Shown: piece after piece, positions 15,438 to 23,554 of the stretch
Position numbering within the stretch: position 1 is the stretch's first letter
How the letters are laid out: every line of letters starts with the position of its first letter
Origin: Actinomycetes bacterium
GTDB lineage: Bacteria > Actinomycetota > Acidimicrobiia > Acidimicrobiales > RAAP-2
Direction: 5' to 3'
DNA: 32,525 nt
Assembly (NCBI GenBank): GCA_021794995.1
Contig: JAJYPY010000015.1
Coordinates: forward strand, 1 to 32,525
Translations under genes and position numbers: made by a program
The notes under the pieces: model-generated
The model's database searches: none
The model's input: the letters and a program-made list of their open reading frames with translations, nothing else
Told to the model about the DNA's origin: nothing

Positions 15438-16162
15438 TCGAGCGCTGGTTGCCCGGAGACGGAGTCGATCGGGTGCTCGTCGTGACCGCGCACCCCGATG
15501 ACGTCGATTTCGGGGCAGCGGGGACCGTCGCGGCGTTCAGGGACGCAGGGGTCGATGTCGCGTACTGCGTCGTCACCGACGGCGACGCGGGCGGCAGTGA
15601 TCGCAGCGTCGCCCGGGCCGAGATGGCGCGATTGCGCCGCGAAGAGCAGCGCGCCGCGGCGCTCGAGTTGGACGTCCGCGACATCACCTTTCTCGGCTAC
15701 CCCGACGGGCGGCTCTCGGCGAGCATCGAGCTGCGTCGCGACGTGACGCGCGTGATCCGGCGTGTCCGCCCCCAGCGCGTGCTGGCGCCCTCACCGGAAC
15801 GACGATGGGACCTCATCTTCGCCAGCCACCCGGACCACCTCGCGGCCGGTGAAGCCGCGACCTGCGCGGTCTATCCGGATGCGCGCAACCCGTTTGCGCA
15901 CCCCGAGCTGCTCGAAGAGGGACTCGAGCCGCACACGGTCGGCGAGCTGTGGCTCATGGCGTCGCCGACTGCGACGGTCGTCGTGGAGACCACCGACACT
16001 TTCGAGCGCAAGCTCGCCGCGCTGCGCCGGCACCGTAGCCAGGTGGGCGACGGTGAGGGGCTGGCCGAGCGCCTTCGGTCTCAAGGTGAGCGCGTCGCAC
16101 GTGAAGCGGGGATGCGTCGGGGAACGCTCGCCGAGGGGTTCCAGAAGGTGCGTACGGGCTAG
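15434..16162 (+). CDS. PIG-L/LmbE-family deacetylase
   Basis: A zinc-dependent deacetylase of about 242 aa. The N-terminal metal motif is VVTAHPDDVDFGAAGTVA (HPDD), with VVTDGDAGGSD and FLGYPDGRL. The second metal site is in FASHPDHLAAGEA. Relatives remove acetyl groups from N-acetylglucosaminyl lipids or mycothiol intermediates; this short form cannot be assigned a substrate. No ATG or GTG exists near the natural N-terminus. The best start is CTG at 15434, in a CTGA overlap with the helicase stop and 7 nt after AGAGG (15422-15426); the alternative is TTG at 15449. Translation is therefore probably coupled to the helicase. Confidence 0.85.
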   Translation: MIERWLPGDGVDRVLVVTAHPDDVDFGAAGTVAAFRDAGVDVAYCVVTDGDAGGSDRSVARAEMARLRREEQRAAALELDVRDITFLGYPDGRLSASIELRRDVTRVIRRVRPQRVLAPSPERRWDLIFASHPDHLAAGEAATCAVYPDARNPFAHPELLEEGLEPHTVGELWLMASPTATVVVETTDTFERKLAALRRHRSQVGDGEGLAERLRSQGERVAREAGMRRGTLAEGFQKVRTG

Positions 16163-16192
16163 GGAGGATCACCCTCTGGCCAGCGCTGGGCG

Positions 16193-16675
16193 TCAGGAGC
16201 GCACCGGTTGATCGAGGAGCAACGGCGCCGCCCGGAGTGTCGGGTCGTGCACATCGACCCGCAGCGGCGCGGGCGCGGTGACGATCGGTAGTGGCGTCAG
16301 GCGAGAGATGCGCTCGCGCGTGCTGCGGCGAAGGAACGACGCGAAGCGCCGCCGGCGCGACCCGAGGACGATGACATCGGCGCGGCACTGCTCGGCGAGG
16401 TCCGAGATGGCGGCGGCCACGTCGAACGAGGTGGTGCGGTAGGTGATCCCCGACGCGTCGACTCCGGCCGCGTGCAACTCGCGTAGCGCGTCGGCGACAA
16501 TGCCGGCCGCGTGCGCGGGTGACTCCGACGTCAATCCGCGGCCACCGAGGGCGTACTCGTGTACGTGCACGACGTGGACGGCCGCATTGCACCTCCGTGC
16601 GAGTGCCACGGTGAAGCTCGTGGCGACGTCACCGGCATCGCCGGCATCGAGCGAAAGGAGGATGCGCTGGAACAT
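16193..16675 (-). CDS. universal stress protein family
   Basis: A 160-aa single UspA domain. It begins MFQRILLSLDAGDAG and has the C-terminal segment ADVIVLGSRRRRFASFLRRSTRERI followed by PLPIVTAP. The usual ATP-binding pattern G-x2-G-x9-G-S/T is broken: only the first Gly remains, and the later Gly positions are replaced by Arg or other residues. It may therefore be a non-ATP-binding form. The start is ATG 16675; the frame opens earlier at a GTG (16714). It lies downstream of the aconitase gene on the same strand and is convergent with the PIG-L gene. A 10-bp palindrome (CCAGCGCTGG, 16180-16189) in the convergent gap could aid termination. Confidence 0.85.
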   Translation of the reverse strand: MFQRILLSLDAGDAGDVATSFTVALARRCNAAVHVVHVHEYALGGRGLTSESPAHAAGIVADALRELHAAGVDASGITYRTTSFDVAAAISDLAEQCRADVIVLGSRRRRFASFLRRSTRERISRLTPLPIVTAPAPLRVDVHDPTLRAAPLLLDQPVRS

Positions 16676-16758
16676 GGGGCCGACCTCGGACGAGAGATTG
16701 TGAGTCGCAGGCACGTCTCATCTCCTCGACTACCCGCCCGCGGCAGCCGCGAACCATG

Positions 16759-19482
16759 TCAGCGCGCAAATTGTCTCAGCACGTATTGCAAGATTCCGCC
16801 ATGGCGGTAGTACTCGGCCTCCATGGGCGTGTCGATGCGCACCCGGGCCGTGAAGGTCTTCGTCGAGCCGTCGTCGGCGGTGGCCAGGACGTCGAGCTCG
16901 TCGGGCACCGGGCCGTCGTCGAGCACCCGGACGCCGATCGTGAAGGCTTCGCGCCCGGTGAGCCCGAGCGTCGTCACCGACTCGCCCTCGCGGAACTGGA
17001 GTGGGAGCACCCCCATGCCGATGAGGTTCGATCGGTGGATGCGCTCGTAGCTCTCGGCGATCACCGCCCGCACGCCGAGGAGCCGCGGCCCCTTCGCCGC
17101 CCAGTCACGGCTCGAGCCCGAGCCGTACTCTTTGCCGGCGAGCACGAGGAGAGGGACGCCGTCGGCCGCATAGCGCTGTGCCGCGTCGAAGATGGTCGTC
17201 TGCTCACCGTCGGGGAGGTGGAGGGTGACGCCGCCTTCGATGCCAGGGACGAGCTGGTTCCGCAACCGCACGTTGGCGAACGTGCCGCGGATCATGACCT
17301 CGTGATTGCCTCGGCGCGCGCCGTAGGAGTTGAAGTCCTGGCGGTCGACGCCGTGGGCGCTCAGGTACTCGCCGGCGGGTGACGAAGGGCGGATCGATCC
17401 CGCGGGCGAGATGTGGTCCGTGGTCACGCTGTCGCCGAGGATGGCGAGGACGCGCGCCCCGTCGATGTCCTCGAGCGGCTCGGGCTGCATCTGCATCCCG
17501 TCGAAGTAGGGCGGGCGCAGCACGTAGGTCGAGGCGTCGTCCCAGGCGAAGGTCTCGTGGCCCGAGATCTCCATCGAGCGCCACCGTTCATCCCCGTCGT
17601 ACACCGACGAATAGCGCGATCGGAACTCCTCGGAGGTGAGCGACGTGCGGATCGTTTCGATGACCTCGTGGTTCGATGGCCAGAGGTCGGCGAGCATCAC
17701 GGGCTTCCCCTCCTGGTCCGTGCCGAGCGGGTCGACGGTGAGGTCGAGGTCCATCGTGCCGGCCAGCGCGTACGCGACGACGAGAGGAGGAGAGGCGAGG
17801 TAGTTCATACGGACGTCGGGGTGGATCCGACCCTCGAAATTCCGGTTGCCCGAGAGCACCGAGACCACCGAGAGGTCGTCAGCCTGCACCGCGTCGGACA
17901 CGCCAGGAAGAAGGGGCCCGGAGTTCCCGATGCACGTGGTGCACCCGAATCCGACGAGCCAGAATCCGAGCTTCCGGAGGGGTTCGACGAGCCCGGCCTT
18001 CTCCAGGTAGTCCATGACCACCCGAGATCCCGGTGCGAGCGACGTCTTCACCCACGGCTTGGCCGAGAGGCCGCGCTCGACGGCTCTCTTCGCCACGAGA
18101 CCGGCGGCGACGAGGACCTGCGGATTCGACGTGTTCGTGCAGCTCGTGATGGCGGCGATGACGACGTCGCCGTCGCGCAGCTGGCGAGACCCGCCGTCGA
18201 GATCCGACGCGTCGCCGCCGTCTTTCCCCGGTGCAGAGCGCGGCTCGTGCCCCAGCGCCTTGCGGAAGGCCGCTCCAGCGCCCGCGAGTGCCACGCGGTC
18301 CTGGGGACGTGAAGGTCCGGCGAGGCTGGGCACGACGGTCGCGAGATCGAGCTCAACGGTCTCGCTGTAGCGCGGCGCGGGCACCGAGAGGTCGTGCCAG
18401 AGGCCCTGCTCCTTGCTGTAGGCCTCCACGAGCTCGATGTGGGGCTCGGAGCGCCCGGTGAAGCGCAGGTAGTCGATGGTGGCGCGGTCGACGGGGAACA
18501 CCGTGCAGGTGGCGCCGTACTCGGGGGACATGTTGCCGATCGTTGCGCGCGTCTCGACGGGGATCGTGCCGACGCCCGGCCCGTACGCTTCGACGAACTT
18601 CCCCACGACGCCGTGGCGGCGCAGCAGCTCGGTGATCGTGAGGACGAGGTCGGTCGCGGTGGTCCCCTCGGGCATCTCGCCGTGGAGGCGCAGACCCACC
18701 ACTGGTGGCAGCAGCATCGAGAGCGGCTGACCGAGCATGGCGGCCTCCGCTTCGATCCCGCCGACGCCCCATCCGAGCACGCCGAGGCCGTTCACCATCG
18801 TCGTGTGCGAGTCGGTGCCGACGAGCGTGTCGGGGAACGCTTCCCCACCGGCCGTCGCAAAGACGACACGCGCGAGGAATTCGAGATTGACCTGGTGGCA
18901 GATTCCCGTTCCCGGGGGTACGACCTCGAACTGGTGGAAGGAGTCCTGCGCCCAGCGAAGAAGCTGGTAGCGCTCGAGGTTGCGGGCGTATTCGATCTCC
19001 ACGTTGTCTTCGAACGCGTGCGAGGTCCCCGAGCGCTCGGCGATCACCGAGTGATCGATGACCAGCTCGCAGGGGACGAGCGGGTCGATGCGCGAGGGAT
19101 CCCCGCCGAGGGCAGCGAGCGCGTCGCGCATCGCGGCGAGGTCGACCACCGCAGGTACGCCGGTGAAGTCCTGCATGAGGACGCGTTCGGGGGAGAAGGA
19201 GATTTCCTTGGGGGTCGGAGTCGGGGTCGTGCTGCCGCTCGTGCTGCCGCTCGGGTCGTCGCTCGGGTCGTCGCTCGGGCTGCCCCACGCGGCGACCGTC
19301 TCGACCTCTGTCGCGGTCACCTTCACCCCGTCTTCGTGACGCAGGAGATTCTCGAGGAGCACCTTGACCGTGTAGGGCAGGCGCTCGGAGCCTGGGACGG
19401 CGGCGAGCCGGAAGATCTCGAAGCGCCTGCCGCCGGCGTGCAGGGTCGACCGGGCGCGAAAGCTGTCGGGGTGAGGTGCCAT
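16759..19482 (-). CDS. acnA: aconitate hydratase A
   Basis: A 907-aa aconitase of the bacterial AcnA/IRP1 type, converting citrate to isocitrate in the TCA cycle. The cluster ligands are in SCTNTSNP and [14 protein letters not shown]. Other signatures are [58 protein letters not shown] and [16 protein letters not shown]. Between the N-terminal segment and [10 protein letters not shown] there is an unusual low-complexity stretch of about 25 residues (SDDP and SGST repeats, then a TP run), encoded by 12-bp tandem repeats; most AcnA proteins have a shorter spacer there. The start at ATG 19482 fits the family N-terminus; ATG 19509 is the alternative. Confidence 0.96.
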   Translation of the reverse strand: MAPHPDSFRARSTLHAGGRRFEIFRLAAVPGSERLPYTVKVLLENLLRHEDGVKVTATEVETVAAWGSPSDDPSDDPSGSTSGSTTPTPTPKEISFSPERVLMQDFTGVPAVVDLAAMRDALAALGGDPSRIDPLVPCELVIDHSVIAERSGTSHAFEDNVEIEYARNLERYQLLRWAQDSFHQFEVVPPGTGICHQVNLEFLARVVFATAGGEAFPDTLVGTDSHTTMVNGLGVLGWGVGGIEAEAAMLGQPLSMLLPPVVGLRLHGEMPEGTTATDLVLTITELLRRHGVVGKFVEAYGPGVGTIPVETRATIGNMSPEYGATCTVFPVDRATIDYLRFTGRSEPHIELVEAYSKEQGLWHDLSVPAPRYSETVELDLATVVPSLAGPSRPQDRVALAGAGAAFRKALGHEPRSAPGKDGGDASDLDGGSRQLRDGDVVIAAITSCTNTSNPQVLVAAGLVAKRAVERGLSAKPWVKTSLAPGSRVVMDYLEKAGLVEPLRKLGFWLVGFGCTTCIGNSGPLLPGVSDAVQADDLSVVSVLSGNRNFEGRIHPDVRMNYLASPPLVVAYALAGTMDLDLTVDPLGTDQEGKPVMLADLWPSNHEVIETIRTSLTSEEFRSRYSSVYDGDERWRSMEISGHETFAWDDASTYVLRPPYFDGMQMQPEPLEDIDGARVLAILGDSVTTDHISPAGSIRPSSPAGEYLSAHGVDRQDFNSYGARRGNHEVMIRGTFANVRLRNQLVPGIEGGVTLHLPDGEQTTIFDAAQRYAADGVPLLVLAGKEYGSGSSRDWAAKGPRLLGVRAVIAESYERIHRSNLIGMGVLPLQFREGESVTTLGLTGREAFTIGVRVLDDGPVPDELDVLATADDGSTKTFTARVRIDTPMEAEYYRHGGILQYVLRQFAR
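19227..19274 (-). repeat. 12-bp tandem repeats inside acnA
   Basis: Two adjacent pairs of 12-bp repeats: TCGTGCTGCCGC twice (19227-19250), then TCGGGTCGTCGC twice (19251-19274). Read on the coding strand they give [16 protein letters not shown] in a surface loop of aconitase. Confidence 0.9.
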
Positions 19483-19536
19483 ACCGCCATTCTGCCGCCG
19501 TCCCAGCATGATCGTGACCAGAGGCGTTGCAGACGG

Positions 19537-19644
19537 TCCGGGGTGCTACCCGGGGTGCCATCCGGCGTGCCATCCGGGGTGCCACCCGGCGTGCCATCCG
19601 GGGTGCCACCCGGCGTGCCATCCGGGGTGCCACCCGGGGTGCAT
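19537..19644. repeat. intergenic 12-bp minisatellite, nine copies
   Basis: Nine contiguous 12-bp units of consensus YCCGGSGTGCCA, the first and last slightly diverged. Alternating units (TCCGGGGTGCCA and CCCGGCGTGCCA) create a 24-bp higher-order period. The array lies in the 240-bp divergent gap between acnA (start 19482) and the CHAP-protein gene (start 19723). It is open in several frames but does not resemble any protein, and it must overlap or adjoin the promoters of both genes. Confidence 0.92.
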
Positions 19645-19722
19645 CGACCGTGCGGTCCCAGTCGTTCCTGTTCGGAGGCGATTTACCGAGCGTCCGTGCA
19701 AAGAGATGCCCCGGTTGACATC

Positions 19723-21258
19723 ATGTTGCGGGTGGGGCGATGGGGGATGGCCACCGTGTGGTCGATTGTCGGCATGGTGGTCTGCGTCGCCCTCACCGCG
19801 GTGCTCGCCGGAGCGGGGCCGGCGGGGGCCGCGTCGTCGTCCTCGCAGGATGTGTCGGGGACGAGCGGGTCGGCGGCGGCCGCGTCGGGATCGAAGCCTG
19901 GGGCGCCCACAGCGCCGCCGGTGCCTCGTAACGCGACGAGATCGTCGAGTACCGGCTCACGCGCCTATTCCTCGGTGTATCCCGGTGGCGGCATCTTCCA
20001 GTACGGCAATGCCGGCCAATACGCGCAGAGCGTCGTTTCGAGCACACTGTCGATCGGCGCACCGGTGGTGGACATGGTCGCGGTTCCCAGTGGCAGCTCC
20101 CCGACCGGCTCACGTGGATTCTGGCTCGCATCGGCGGACGGAGAGGTCACCCCGATCGACGGCGCGCCGTCATTCGGCTCCGCCGCTTCGCTGGACCTCT
20201 ACGCACCGATCGTGGGCATGGCGGCGACCCCTGACGGCAACGGCTACTGGCTGGTCGCGCTCGACGGCGGGATCTTCACTTTCGGCGACGCGGCGTTCTA
20301 CGGCTCGATGGGCGGCCAACACCTGGATCAGCCGATCGTGGGCATGGCGGCGACCCCTGACGGCAACGGCTACTGGCTCGTGGCCGCCGACGGCGGGATC
20401 TTCACCTTCGGTGACGCGGCGTTCTACGGCTCGATGGGCGGCCAACACCTGGATCAGCCGATCGTGGGCATGGCGGCGACCTCCGACGGCAACGGCTACT
20501 GGCTCGTCGCCGCCGACGGCGGGATCTTCACCTTCGGTGACGCCGCGTTCGACGGGTCGCTCGGCGGCACGACACTGCAGTCGGCCATCGCCGGTATGGC
20601 GGTCACACCGCTCGGGAACGGCTACTGGCTCCTCGAGTGGAACGGCCAGATCTTCCCGTTCGGCTCCGCCAAGACGTTTGGGCAGCCGCAGGGGAGCCCG
20701 TCTGCGTCACCGTTCCGCACGATCGTGCCGACGTCGGACGGTCAGGGCTATTGGCTCCTCGAGCCCGACGGCTTCAACTACAGCTTCACCAACCCACCCC
20801 CGGTGGGTGGGTATCCGGCGATCGTGAACGCGGCCGCATCCCAGATCCAACCGGACCCCAACAGCGGTTACTTCTGCAATCCGTACGGCACATGCGAACC
20901 GTGGTGCGCGCTGTTCGTGACGTGGACCTGGCAGCAGGGTGGCGTGTCGATCCCCTCCTACGCGTTCGTCGGCAGCATCTACGACTGGGCGGCGGCGCAC
21001 AGCCAGGTGCTCCCGCCGACAGCGCTCGCGAGTCCGGGCGATGCCGTGCTCTATGGCTCTGGGCCGCAGAACACGTCGACCGCGGTCCATGCCGGCATCG
21101 TGGCGCAGGTGTGGCCGGACGGGGCGGTCGTCACGATCGAGGGCGACGCCGGACCGGGGGTCACAGGGCATCTCGCGGTCATTGTGAACGGGCCGTTCCT
21201 CCCGTCGGACTCCACGGCCTTCGCGAACGACCCGGTGTTCGCGTTCGCCAAGCCCTGA
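19723..21258 (+). CDS. secreted repeat protein with C-terminal CHAP hydrolase domain
   Basis: A 511-aa exported protein. ATG 19723 is used (ATG 19747 is possible; neither has a strong ribosome-binding site). Residues about 10-40 form a signal peptide ending near GPAGAAS, followed by a Ser/Ala/Pro linker. Residues about 100-360 are tandem repeats of about 42 aa with the pattern PIVGMAATPDGNGYWLV..DGGIFTFGDA.FYGSMGG, likely blades of a beta-propeller-like fold. The C-terminal CHAP domain has the catalytic set Cys395 (CEPWCALFVTW), His456 (AVHAGIVAQV) and Glu473 (TIEGDAG). CHAP enzymes cleave peptidoglycan stem peptides or cross-bridges, so this is probably a cell-wall hydrolase with a surface-binding repeat region. 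Confidence 0.85.
   Translation: MLRVGRWGMATVWSIVGMVVCVALTAVLAGAGPAGAASSSSQDVSGTSGSAAAASGSKPGAPTAPPVPRNATRSSSTGSRAYSSVYPGGGIFQYGNAGQYAQSVVSSTLSIGAPVVDMVAVPSGSSPTGSRGFWLASADGEVTPIDGAPSFGSAASLDLYAPIVGMAATPDGNGYWLVALDGGIFTFGDAAFYGSMGGQHLDQPIVGMAATPDGNGYWLVAADGGIFTFGDAAFYGSMGGQHLDQPIVGMAATSDGNGYWLVAADGGIFTFGDAAFDGSLGGTTLQSAIAGMAVTPLGNGYWLLEWNGQIFPFGSAKTFGQPQGSPSASPFRTIVPTSDGQGYWLLEPDGFNYSFTNPPPVGGYPAIVNAAASQIQPDPNSGYFCNPYGTCEPWCALFVTWTWQQGGVSIPSYAFVGSIYDWAAAHSQVLPPTALASPGDAVLYGSGPQNTSTAVHAGIVAQVWPDGAVVTIEGDAGPGVTGHLAVIVNGPFLPSDSTAFANDPVFAFAKP
20208..20585 (+). repeat. 126-bp near-identical tandem repeats
   Basis: Three 126-bp (42-codon) units begin at 20208, 20334 and 20460. Units one and two are nearly identical; the third diverges in its last quarter. 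They encode the GGIFTFGDA/GYWLV repeats of the CHAP protein. The high DNA identity, not only protein identity, points to recent duplication or gene conversion. Confidence 0.92.
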
Positions 21259-21283
21259 CGGCCACTCGACCGGATCTCGACCC

Positions 21284-21505
21284 GTGGCGCGCTACGACTA
21301 CCGTTGCCGCACTTGCGGGGCGGTCTACGAAGAGCGTCGGCCGATGTCCGATGCCGACGCTCCAGCAACCTGTCCGCAGGGTCACGTCGGTGCGGTGCGG
21401 CTGCTCCCGGTGTTCGCCGCGGCTCGCGTCGGCGAGGACCGCGGCCTTGACTCCTGCGATCCGCAGAGCGCAGGTGGCTGCGGCATCGGCTGCGGTTGCC
21501 GCTAG
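21284..21505 (+). CDS. FmdB-family zinc-ribbon protein
   Basis: A 73-aa protein, GTG start. It opens with the family pattern ARYDYRCRTCGAVYEERRPM, then CPQGHVGAVRLLPVFA. The two CxxC-like knuckles (CRTC and CPQGH) would bind one zinc. A Cys-rich tail, GGCGIGCGCR, follows and could add a second metal site. The family is annotated as a putative regulator from its link to formamidase genes, but its function is not established. It lies 25 bp downstream of the CHAP gene and 43 bp upstream of argS. Confidence 0.85.
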   Translation: MARYDYRCRTCGAVYEERRPMSDADAPATCPQGHVGAVRLLPVFAAARVGEDRGLDSCDPQSAGGCGIGCGCR

Positions 21506-21548
21506 CGCTGAGGGCATCAGCGCGGTCCAGACGGCGCGAAGATGGACC

Positions 21549-23309
21549 ATGCCAGACGTCGCCACCATCGTTGCCGAACGCCTCCAGGCCGCGTTCGACA
21601 CGCTCTCGCCGGGCGCGGACCCCGTCCTGCGCCCCTCGGACCGGGCGGACTTCCAGGCGAACGGCGCTCTCGCGCTCGCCAAGCGACTCGGACGGACCCC
21701 GCGTGAGGTCGCCGACGAGGTCGTCGCTGCGGTCGACCTCGTCGGCATCTGCGATCGGGTGGAGGTCAGCGGTCCCGGGTTTGTGAACCTCGTGCTCAGC
21801 GTGCGTTTCATCGAAGACAGGGTGCGGGCGATGGCGGACGACGCACGGCTCGCGCTGGATCGGGTCCCCGTCCCACAGCGAGTGGTGGTCACATACTCGC
21901 ATCCGAACGTCGCGAAGGAGATGCACGTCGGCCATTTGCGCTCCACCGTCATCGGGGACTCGCTCTGTCGCATGCTCGTGCACCTCGGCCACGATGTCGT
22001 CAGGGAGAACCACATCGGTGACTGGGGGACGCCTTTCGGGATGCTGATCGAGCACCTGACCGACGTTGGCGAGGAGAAGGCGATCCACGAGCTCTCCGTG
22101 GGCGACTTGAGTGGGTTCTACCAGGCCGCACGTGCGTCGTTCGACTCAGACGACACGTTCAAGGAGCGCAGCCGGCACCGGGTGGTGCTGCTGCAGTCCG
22201 GTGATCCCGAGACGTTGCGGATGTGGCGTGTGCTCGTCGACCATTCCATCACCTACTTCGACGAGGTCTACGCCAAGCTCGGGGTCCTCCTCACCGACGA
22301 CGACATCAGGGGTGAGAGCTTCTACAACCCGCTGCTCGCCAAGGTGGTCGAGGATCTCGACGCGCTCGGCCTGCTCGTGGAAGACGACGGGGCGCGTTGC
22401 GTGTTTCCCCCGGGCTTCACCAATCGTCACGGCGACCCACTGCCCCTCATCGTCCAGAAGTCCGACGGGGGCTTCGGCTACGCCGCGACCGACCTCGCGT
22501 GCATCCGCGACCGTGTCGATCGGGTGGGCGCGACGCAGCTGCTCTACGTCGTGGGCGCACCGCAGGCACAGCATCTCCAGATGTGCTTCGCGGTCGCCCG
22601 TATGGCGGGATGGGTGCCAGAGGGCGTCGGAGTCGAGCACGTGGCGTTCGGCAGTGTGCTCGGCACGGACCACAGGATGCTGCGGACGAGGGCCGGGAGC
22701 TCCGTGAGGCTCGTCGACCTCCTCGACGAGGCGGTGGAGAGGGCCGCCGCGGTGATGGCCGAACGGGGTCGCGACGTCACGCTCCTCGGAGGCGAGCTGA
22801 CCCGAGTTGCACGTGCGCTCGGGATCGGTGCGGTCAAGTACTCCGACCTGTCCACCGATCGGCTGAGGGATTATGTCTTCGACTGGGAACGCATGCTCTC
22901 CTTCGAGGGCGACACCGGCCCCTACCTGCAGTACGCGCACGCAAGAATTTGCTCGATCTTCCGGCGGGTGGAGGACGCAACCGACGCAACCGACGCAATC
23001 GACGCAACCGACGCAACCGACGCAACGCGCATCGCTTTGGCCGCCCCCCAGGAGCGGGCACTCGGCATCGCGCTGTTGGGGTATGCGTCGGCGATCGGCG
23101 CGAGCGTGGGCGAGCTGTCCCCCTCCAAGCTGTGCGCCTATCTGTACGACCTCGCCACCACGTTCACCACCTTCTACGAGCATTGTCCGGTGTTGCGGGC
23201 CCCGGACCTGGAGACCAGGAAGAGCCGCCTGCGCTTGGCGGAAACGACCGCCCGGGTGCTCAGGGAAGGGATGGGTCTGCTCGGGATGGAGGCGCCCGAA
23301 CGGATGTGA
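21549..23309 (+). CDS. argS: arginyl-tRNA synthetase
   Basis: A 586-aa class I synthetase charging tRNA-Arg. It has the N-terminal Add-1 domain (about 1-110), the HIGH-type motif SHPNVAKEMHVGHLRSTVIGD, the catalytic segment ENHIGDWGTPFGMLIEH, YVVGAPQAQHLQM, and the degenerate KMSKS region MLRTRAGSSVRLVDLLDEA that is normal for many ArgS enzymes. The DALR anticodon-binding domain follows FEGDTGPYLQYAHARI. A run of six D-A-T/I triplets (9-bp DNA repeats, 22974-23027) is inserted right after the start of that domain. The start at ATG 21549 gives the usual N-terminus. A tRNA-Arg gene lies 7.8 kb downstream. Confidence 0.96.
   Translation: MPDVATIVAERLQAAFDTLSPGADPVLRPSDRADFQANGALALAKRLGRTPREVADEVVAAVDLVGICDRVEVSGPGFVNLVLSVRFIEDRVRAMADDARLALDRVPVPQRVVVTYSHPNVAKEMHVGHLRSTVIGDSLCRMLVHLGHDVVRENHIGDWGTPFGMLIEHLTDVGEEKAIHELSVGDLSGFYQAARASFDSDDTFKERSRHRVVLLQSGDPETLRMWRVLVDHSITYFDEVYAKLGVLLTDDDIRGESFYNPLLAKVVEDLDALGLLVEDDGARCVFPPGFTNRHGDPLPLIVQKSDGGFGYAATDLACIRDRVDRVGATQLLYVVGAPQAQHLQMCFAVARMAGWVPEGVGVEHVAFGSVLGTDHRMLRTRAGSSVRLVDLLDEAVERAAAVMAERGRDVTLLGGELTRVARALGIGAVKYSDLSTDRLRDYVFDWERMLSFEGDTGPYLQYAHARICSIFRRVEDATDATDAIDATDATDATRIALAAPQERALGIALLGYASAIGASVGELSPSKLCAYLYDLATTFTTFYEHCPVLRAPDLETRKSRLRLAETTARVLREGMGLLGMEAPERM
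22974..23027 (+). repeat. 9-bp tandem repeat in argS
   Basis: Six in-frame copies of GACGCAACC (the third as GACGCAATC, the last ending CG) encode DATDATDAIDATDATDAT. The repeat uses GCA for Ala, a rarer choice than GCC/GCG in the surrounding gene, consistent with expansion from one founder unit. Confidence 0.93.
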
Positions 23310-23347
23310 GACCGGCACGGGCACGGTCTCCCGGGCACGGTCTCCCG
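23308..23347 (+). terminator. possible hairpin and 14-bp tandem repeat after argS
   Basis: GAGACCG (23308-23314) can pair with CGGTCTC (23324-23330) across a 9-nt loop. GGCACGGTCTCCCG is repeated in tandem at 23320-23333 and 23334-23347, so a second CGGTCTC copy gives an alternative fold. The hairpin overlaps the argS stop and lacks a T-run, so a terminator role is only tentative. Confidence 0.35.
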
Positions 23348-23397
23348 GGCAGTCCGCGACTCCATCTGACGCCGGTACCCCCGCAGTTGCAGGTGCC

Positions 23398-23434
23398 CGC
23401 GGTCGCGACCGCGCATGCGGTGGGTAAGGTCGCG
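23398..23434 (+). promoter_or_regulatory. 16-bp palindrome and possible -10 before the L,D-transpeptidase gene
   Basis: CGCGGTCGCGACCGCG (23398-23413) is a perfect inverted repeat. A TANNNT box, TAAGGT, follows at 23425-23430, placing the palindrome over the -35 zone, where a regulator could bind. The half-site GGTCGCG recurs at 23428-23434. The transcript would have a leader of about 115 nt before the ATG at 23555. Confidence 0.4.
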
Positions 23435-23554
23435 GTCGGTGTCGTCGACGCGAGGCGACGCCGACCCGAGCAATGCAGACGGCGGTCATCCAGTTGATCG
23501 CCAGACGTGCAGCGCGCGGGGTCCAGACACGCGCGACCAGGGCGGGAGCGTCGT

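Noticed and set aside
15434-16162. Naming the PIG-L protein MshB or Mca
   Set aside because: It is shorter than those enzymes (about 242 aa against roughly 290-300) and only the general metal motifs can be seen.
19537-19644. CRISPR-like array
   Set aside because: The units are 12 bp and contiguous, with no unique spacers and no cas genes nearby.
18394-19722. Upstream extension of the CHAP-protein frame by more than 400 codons
   Set aside because: It runs antisense through acnA and the minisatellite and shows no protein pattern. The signal peptide after 19723 marks the real N-terminus.
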